A stretch of DNA of 10,307 nucleotides from a bacterium (GTDB lineage: Bacteria; JAMCPX01): NCBI GenBank assembly GCA_027364825.1, contig DAHXOM010000258.1, forward strand, positions 1 through 10,307, in the 5' to 3' direction. Shown piece after piece: positions 6,623 through 10,307 of the stretch; the first letter of the stretch is position 1, and every line of letters starts with the position of its first letter. The notes beneath the pieces were generated by a model, which saw only the letters and a program-made list of their open reading frames with translations, made no database searches and was not told the origin of the DNA. A program made the translations under genes and the position numbers.

Positions 6623-7186
6623 CTATTCAAGATCGGCAAGGGCTGCAGCAGACGCACTGCGGATCTCAGCAGCAGGATGAGATAAAAGGACCATGAGGGG
6701 TTTTTCTGCCCTTGGATCTTTTAATTTTCCTATTGCAACAATTGCTGCTGTCACAATAGTAATATCCGGGTCCTTGAGGAGCTGCAACAGGTGTGCAAGA
6801 TAAGAAACATTCCCCATACCGCCGATAGCCTTTATTGCTTCCGCCCTTACTGTCGGATCCGGATCGGATATGCGCTTCGCAATAATATCAATATACTTTG
6901 TTCCCTTTTTTTCACCAAGTATACGGACCGCATTAGCCCTTATACCAGCATCCTTATCAGCGGTAGCCCGTGCAAGGTATTCCAGTGCCTTACCGTCATC
7001 GATGGTCGAGAGACCAAAAAGAGCACGTGATCGAACAAGGAAATCATCGCTTGACAGTGCATCCCCGAATTTGCTGATTTCATTACTTACACTAAGTTTT
7101 TCAACAGCTCGGGATGCCGCCTGCCGGACATGTTCATTACCGTCCTTTAAAAGCACTCTTACGGCGTCTATTCTATCTTTCAACAT
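6623..7186 (-). CDS. HEAT-repeat protein (PBS lyase HEAT-like)
   Basis: This 187-residue protein consists almost entirely of about six 31-residue HEAT repeats. Each has a D-x3-5-VR-x2-A-x2-AL/IG core: near residues 15-30, 48-60, 79-92, 110-123, 141-154 and 172-185. There is no signal peptide, membrane segment or extra domain. Such scaffolds bind proteins; some relatives act on phycobilin-carrying or signalling proteins, but nothing here points to a specific partner. The ATG at 7186 is preceded by GAGG with 7-base spacing. It lies 227 bases after the P1 peptidase stop, on the same strand, with two hairpin repeats between them, so it may be a distal member of the signalling gene set or have its own promoter. 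Confidence 0.88.
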   Translation of the reverse strand: MLKDRIDAVRVLLKDGNEHVRQAASRAVEKLSVSNEISKFGDALSSDDFLVRSRALFGLSTIDDGKALEYLARATADKDAGIRANAVRILGEKKGTKYIDIIAKRISDPDPTVRAEAIKAIGGMGNVSYLAHLLQLLKDPDITIVTAAIVAIGKLKDPRAEKPLMVLLSHPAAEIRSASAAALADLE

Positions 7187-7245
7187 ATTTCATCCTCAAA
7201 AAGAGATTAACCCAGAAAAATGCATGAGAGAACAATAAATCTCCG

Positions 7246-7303
7246 ACCCAAGCACCGCTTGGGTACCCCGCCCCCTTTACTAAAGGGGGGATAGGGGGGG
7301 TTT
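7246..7303. repeat. Double-hairpin intergenic repeat
   Basis: Two perfect inverted repeats stand back to back. The first is ACCCAAGC, loop ACC, GCTTGGGT (7246-7264). The second is CCCCCTTTA, single C, TAAAGGGGG (7271-7289), followed by GATAGGGGGGGTTTT. The second unit matches a well-known scattered repeat (CCCCCTTTA...TAAAGGGGGGATAGGGGGG) found between genes in many deltaproteobacterial and related genomes. It lies between the P1 peptidase and HEAT genes. Minus-strand frames through it give the familiar false peptide PPIPPLVKGAG. No gene is supported in 7187-7413. Confidence 0.8.
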
Positions 7304-7413
7304 TGTGTCTTATCTGGATAGCAGGGGGAAGCAGAAACGAAGTTTCTTGTGGAATCGAACGAGCAAACTTTCCTATTGTATTTTTGAGGTTGAATTGCTT
7401 GAACTTCTTCATA

Positions 7414-8382
7414 TTATTTTTTTGTCATTATGTCCCTATACGACGGCAATATACCAAAACCATCTCCGTGTATTACAGCACTTTTTATAGCATCCTCTAT
7501 AAGATGTGCGGATACAACACCGACGACATCGATAAATTCATTCTTATTGCCGGTCGATACTGCAAAAATAACATCACCATCAAAGCTTGCACCGGCCGGG
7601 GATAACGATCTTGCAATACCGGCTGAAGCCATCTTTGCTATCGCACCGAGTTCGGACTTATCGAAATGTGCATCTGTAACAATCACACAGAGCGTTGTGT
7701 TTTCGGATACGGGAGTTATGTTTGAATTCCCGGTATTCCCCATGATAAACTTTGACGTGTCAAAAAAGTCTTTCGAGGCCTTCTCTTTTCGTGCACCTGC
7801 TATAATCTTTCTATCAATATCCATAACATCACCAAATGCGTTTACAACAACATAAACCCACACAAGCGTACCACTCGATAGTTTCATAGAGGCAGCCCCT
7901 GAGCCGGCTTTCATAGCATTATCAACGCCGTTAATTTTACCAACTGTTGCACCCGTACCCGCTCCAAAAGAACCTTCATGAATATCCTTTGACAGGGCAT
8001 CACAGGCTGAATATCCCATAGCACAATCGGGCGTTATCCCGGTTGAAAACCTGAGATCAAAAATAACAGCACCCGGTACAATAGGTACCTTTATGCCCCG
8101 TAAATCAGCTCCCTTATCGTGTTCTTTCAACCATCGCATCACACCGCAACAGGCGTCCAGGCCGAAAGCACTGCCGCCAGCAAGCGTAATAGCGTCGATC
8201 CTCGATACCGTGTGGGAGGCCTCGAGAGAATCTATCTGCCTCGTGCTGGTTGCACTCCCGTATTTATAAATACCTGCTCCTGCACCGCCTTCAAAATATA
8301 TGACACTGACTCCTGTCTTGTTGATCTTATCCGTGTACTCTCCCACAAAGACGTTTTCCGGTACTATAATACCTGTAGACAT
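7414..8382 (-). CDS. P1-family peptidase (DmpA/NylC-type, N-terminal nucleophile)
   Basis: The 322-residue product matches the P1 (S58) family of self-cleaving aminopeptidases and amide hydrolases such as DmpA, BapA and the nylon oligomer hydrolase NylC. Landmarks are VSVIYFEGGAGAGIY near the N-terminus, TLAGGSAFGLDACCGVMRWL (about 67-85), GSFGAGTGATVGK (137-149) and ENTTLCVIVTDA (227-238). By analogy with the Asn-Thr cleavage of NylC, self-cleavage is expected between Asn228 and Thr229, leaving Thr229 as the nucleophile. No signal peptide is seen, so it is probably cytoplasmic. The start was set at ATG 8382, which leaves a 4-base gap after the HD-GYP gene; a TTG at 8397 would add five residues with no ribosome binding site. 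Close spacing suggests cotranscription with the two-component genes. The substrate cannot be inferred. Confidence 0.92.
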   Translation of the reverse strand: MSTGIIVPENVFVGEYTDKINKTGVSVIYFEGGAGAGIYKYGSATSTRQIDSLEASHTVSRIDAITLAGGSAFGLDACCGVMRWLKEHDKGADLRGIKVPIVPGAVIFDLRFSTGITPDCAMGYSACDALSKDIHEGSFGAGTGATVGKINGVDNAMKAGSGAASMKLSSGTLVWVYVVVNAFGDVMDIDRKIIAGARKEKASKDFFDTSKFIMGNTGNSNITPVSENTTLCVIVTDAHFDKSELGAIAKMASAGIARSLSPAGASFDGDVIFAVSTGNKNEFIDVVGVVSAHLIEDAIKSAVIHGDGFGILPSYRDIMTKK

Positions 8383-8386
8383 CGCA

Positions 8387-9883
8387 CTATCTTTCAAATT
8401 CGTTTTTTATGGGTATTTGCTTCTCTGACAGGAGGAGGAGCATACTTTGAACGAGTGACGGATCGAACTGCGTGCCACTATTGTTTTCAAGCTCGGCGAT
8501 CACCTGCTCTTTTGCCAGTGCCGTCCTGTAGGGTCTTTCGGAAGTCATAACATCAAAGCTATCACATATAGCCAGTATCCTTGCACCCAGCGGTATGTTT
8601 TCTCCTGTAACGCCTTCGGGATAGCCTTTACCGTCATATCGTTCGTGATGGTATAAGATAAGCGGTATGATGTCCGCAAGAAAAGACATGGGTCTTAGTA
8701 TATTCGATCCTACAACAGGATGTAGTTTGAACTGTTCATACTCCTCTTTGGTAAGACCCTCTTTTTTTGTGAGAGAATCATACCGTATGGCTATCTTACC
8801 AATATCATGGAGCCTGCCTGCCTGCGTTATGTTCAAAACTGCTTTTGTATCGAGATGCATTCTTTCTGCAAGCAAATGCGCATACACAGAAACCCTTTCC
8901 GAGTGTCCCTTTGTGTAAGGTTCTTTAGCCTCAAGTGCTTTTACCAGCGATTCTATGGATTCTATAATGGCAAGCTGCAGCCCCTCATCCGATCTTTTTA
9001 CTTCAAGCAATGAAGTTATCCTTTCTGCAAAAATGGTCGAAAGCTTCCTGTGTGCATCGGTAAAAGGCATATCTTTTTTGATCCTGAATGCACAGAATGC
9101 ACCGTAAAATCTGTTCATAACACCTATTGCAACCGACAGGTATGATTGAATATCCGTGCTGGAATTATTGCCCCTTTTTACACCGTTTATCTGCTCTCCA
9201 TTCAGCAGAAGATACCGTTCCTTTTCCAAAAGGCCGAATATTTTTTCTTTATCGAGGGTTGCTTCAAGTTCATCTGCGGTAATATCTATGGAAGATTTCA
9301 ATAATCTTGTTATCCTTGGCGAAGAAATTGTCTCTTTTAAGGAAATAAGCACGATATCAGCATCGAGTTCATTCATGGCTTTTTCCAGTATCAATTCTAT
9401 TACCGTTCTTACATTGTTGTTCAAGACCATGGCTTCGCTGATCTGATAAAGGGACAGCGCCTCTTTTAACTGTATATTTTCTTCCTCAAGTCTGCGCCTC
9501 TGAATGGCTTTTTTTATGATCAAACCGAGTTCTTCGAGCTTGAACGGTTTCAGGATGTAATCAACAGCCCCAAGCTTCAAAGCCATAATGGCTGTTTCTA
9601 CAGTACCAAAGCCGGTCAGGATGATAAATTTATGGTTCAGCCCGTGTGTATTCGCCTTTTTCAGCAATTCTATGCCGTTCATGCCCGGCATTTCAAGATC
9701 CGTAAGAACAATATCGTAGTAAAATTTTCGCAGATATTCATACGCATCATTGCCGTCCTTGGCAGTATCCACTCTATATCCTTCGAGTGACAGATATTCC
9801 TGCAAGAGTTCCCGTATAGAACTCTCGTCATCAACAACGAGGATATGTACTTCCCTTATGTCAGATTTTTCTATCTCCATCAT
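8387..9883 (-). CDS. Response regulator with HD-GYP cyclic-di-GMP phosphodiesterase domain
   Basis: The 498-residue protein has an N-terminal receiver domain (about 11-127) with acidic pair Asp18/Asp19, phospho-acceptor Asp62 (TDLEMPG), Thr90 and Lys112 (KPF). A coiled-coil-like linker follows (about 128-145), then a middle region (about 150-295) with a GAF-like look. The HD-GYP domain (about 305-485) has GHSERV (His327), the HD pair His359-Asp360 in LHDIGK, His388, His412-His413 and Asp417, then GKGYP (418-422, fits GxGYP), and ICDSFDVMTSERPYR. All expected metal ligands and the GYP motif are intact, so cyclic-di-GMP hydrolysis is likely. No DNA-binding domain is present. The start overlaps the upstream kinase by 23 bases without a clear ribosome binding site, so coupled translation is likely and that kinase is the probable phosphodonor. 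Confidence 0.95.
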   Translation of the reverse strand: MMEIEKSDIREVHILVVDDESSIRELLQEYLSLEGYRVDTAKDGNDAYEYLRKFYYDIVLTDLEMPGMNGIELLKKANTHGLNHKFIILTGFGTVETAIMALKLGAVDYILKPFKLEELGLIIKKAIQRRRLEEENIQLKEALSLYQISEAMVLNNNVRTVIELILEKAMNELDADIVLISLKETISSPRITRLLKSSIDITADELEATLDKEKIFGLLEKERYLLLNGEQINGVKRGNNSSTDIQSYLSVAIGVMNRFYGAFCAFRIKKDMPFTDAHRKLSTIFAERITSLLEVKRSDEGLQLAIIESIESLVKALEAKEPYTKGHSERVSVYAHLLAERMHLDTKAVLNITQAGRLHDIGKIAIRYDSLTKKEGLTKEEYEQFKLHPVVGSNILRPMSFLADIIPLILYHHERYDGKGYPEGVTGENIPLGARILAICDSFDVMTSERPYRTALAKEQVIAELENNSGTQFDPSLVQSMLLLLSEKQIPIKNEFER

Positions 9884-10307
9884 TACGTCTATGTGTTATA
9901 GGTAAAATTATAGTAAATGTTGTGCCTTTATTCAACTCACTTTTTATCATAAGCCGTCCATCGTGTTCCTCAACAGCGTTCATAACGATAACCATGCCGA
10001 GCCCTGTTCCTTTACCGACAGGTTTCGTTGTAAAAAACGGCGTAAATATTCTGGCAAGATATTCATCCGGAATACCGACGCCTTCATCCGTTATCTCGAG
10101 TTCAACATTACCTTTATCAAAGATCCTTGTTGAGATAATAATGCTACCTTTTTTACCGCCCATTGCATCCCTTGCATTGGAAATCAAATTGACCAGCAAC
10201 TGTTCTATTGCGTCCGGAATACCCTGGATGTTCGGCAATGTATCGTCAAGTTTCCTGACAAGCTCGATATCAATCATTCTTAATTCGTACTCCCACAACG
10301 CCGAAAC
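9861..10307 (-). CDS. Sensor histidine kinase, C-terminal ATPase domain (5' partial)
   Basis: The frame is open to the right window edge, so the sensor and the phospho-accepting His domain lie outside; only about 148 C-terminal residues are seen. They form a HATPase_c domain: N box QLLVNLISNARDAM, G1 box DEGVGIPDE, F box IFTPFFTTKP and G2 box GKGTGLGM, ending in a GTTFTIILP strand. All ATP-binding boxes are intact. The pattern is that of NtrB-like soluble-core kinases. It overlaps the downstream response regulator by 23 bases, so the two are very probably a cognate pair. The TTG at 10298 is internal, not a start. Confidence 0.95.
   Translation of the reverse strand, partial: VSALWEYELRMIDIELVRKLDDTLPNIQGIPDAIEQLLVNLISNARDAMGGKKGSIIISTRIFDKGNVELEITDEGVGIPDEYLARIFTPFFTTKPVGKGTGLGMVIVMNAVEEHDGRLMIKSELNKGTTFTIILPITHRRNDGDRKI

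Noticed and set aside
7173..7412. 79-codon minus-strand reading frame between the P1 peptidase and HEAT genes
   Set aside because: Its middle is the translation of the dispersed repeat (PPIPPLVKGAG), it overlaps the HEAT start, and its sequence has no family resemblance.
8383..8397. TTG start for the P1 peptidase at 8397
   Set aside because: It has no ribosome binding site and overlaps the HD-GYP gene; ATG 8382, 4 bases after the HD-GYP stop, is the better choice.
7430..8550. Plus-strand frames of 141 and 143 codons opposite the P1 peptidase and HD-GYP genes
   Set aside because: Both strands cannot be explained at once, and the minus-strand products have unmistakable family motifs.

Overview
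The window looks like chromosomal DNA from a Gram-negative, mid-GC bacterium. Three things suggest this: two lipoprotein-like exported proteins, a TolB-like propeller, and an ElyC-type envelope protein. Short palindromic intergenic repeats of three different kinds, together with an HD-GYP two-component system, would fit a Desulfobacterota or Nitrospirota-like genome. That lineage guess is inference only. No tRNA, rRNA, CRISPR array, transposase or integrase was seen.

Right-facing half (1-6441): the left edge cuts into a large exported lipoprotein-like protein with two calcium-loop-like motifs (1-2763). It ends at a strong intrinsic terminator. Directly against the terminator's T-tract begins a tightly overlapping gene set: a PqqD-like peptide-binding protein (2808-3080), a six-bladed TolB-like propeller lipoprotein (3070-4044), a lasso-peptide B2 / transglutaminase-like protease with an intact Cys-His-Asp triad (4011-4436), a family-5 nucleotidyltransferase-like protein (4433-5659), and a DUF218/ElyC-like membrane protein (5671-6441). 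The first, third and fourth are the accessory parts of lasso-peptide or HPr-rel-A type peptide-modification loci. No precursor peptide, asparagine-synthetase-like cyclase, HprK-like kinase, radical SAM enzyme or exporter is present in the window. The set therefore looks like an orphan or split modification module with an envelope-facing propeller inserted in it.

Left-facing half (10307-6623): the C-terminal ATPase domain of a sensor histidine kinase (partial), overlapped by a response regulator with an HD-GYP cyclic-di-GMP phosphodiesterase output. A P1-family (DmpA/NylC) self-cleaving peptidase follows after 4 bases, and then a six-repeat HEAT protein. The two halves converge on a 181-base gap.

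Palindromic repeats occur in three places: inside the nucleotidyltransferase gene (in frame, about 5273-5299), in the convergent gap (6504-6550), and between the P1 peptidase and HEAT genes (7246-7303). Both gaps over 150 bases (6442-6622 and 7187-7413) hold these repeats and no gene I can support.
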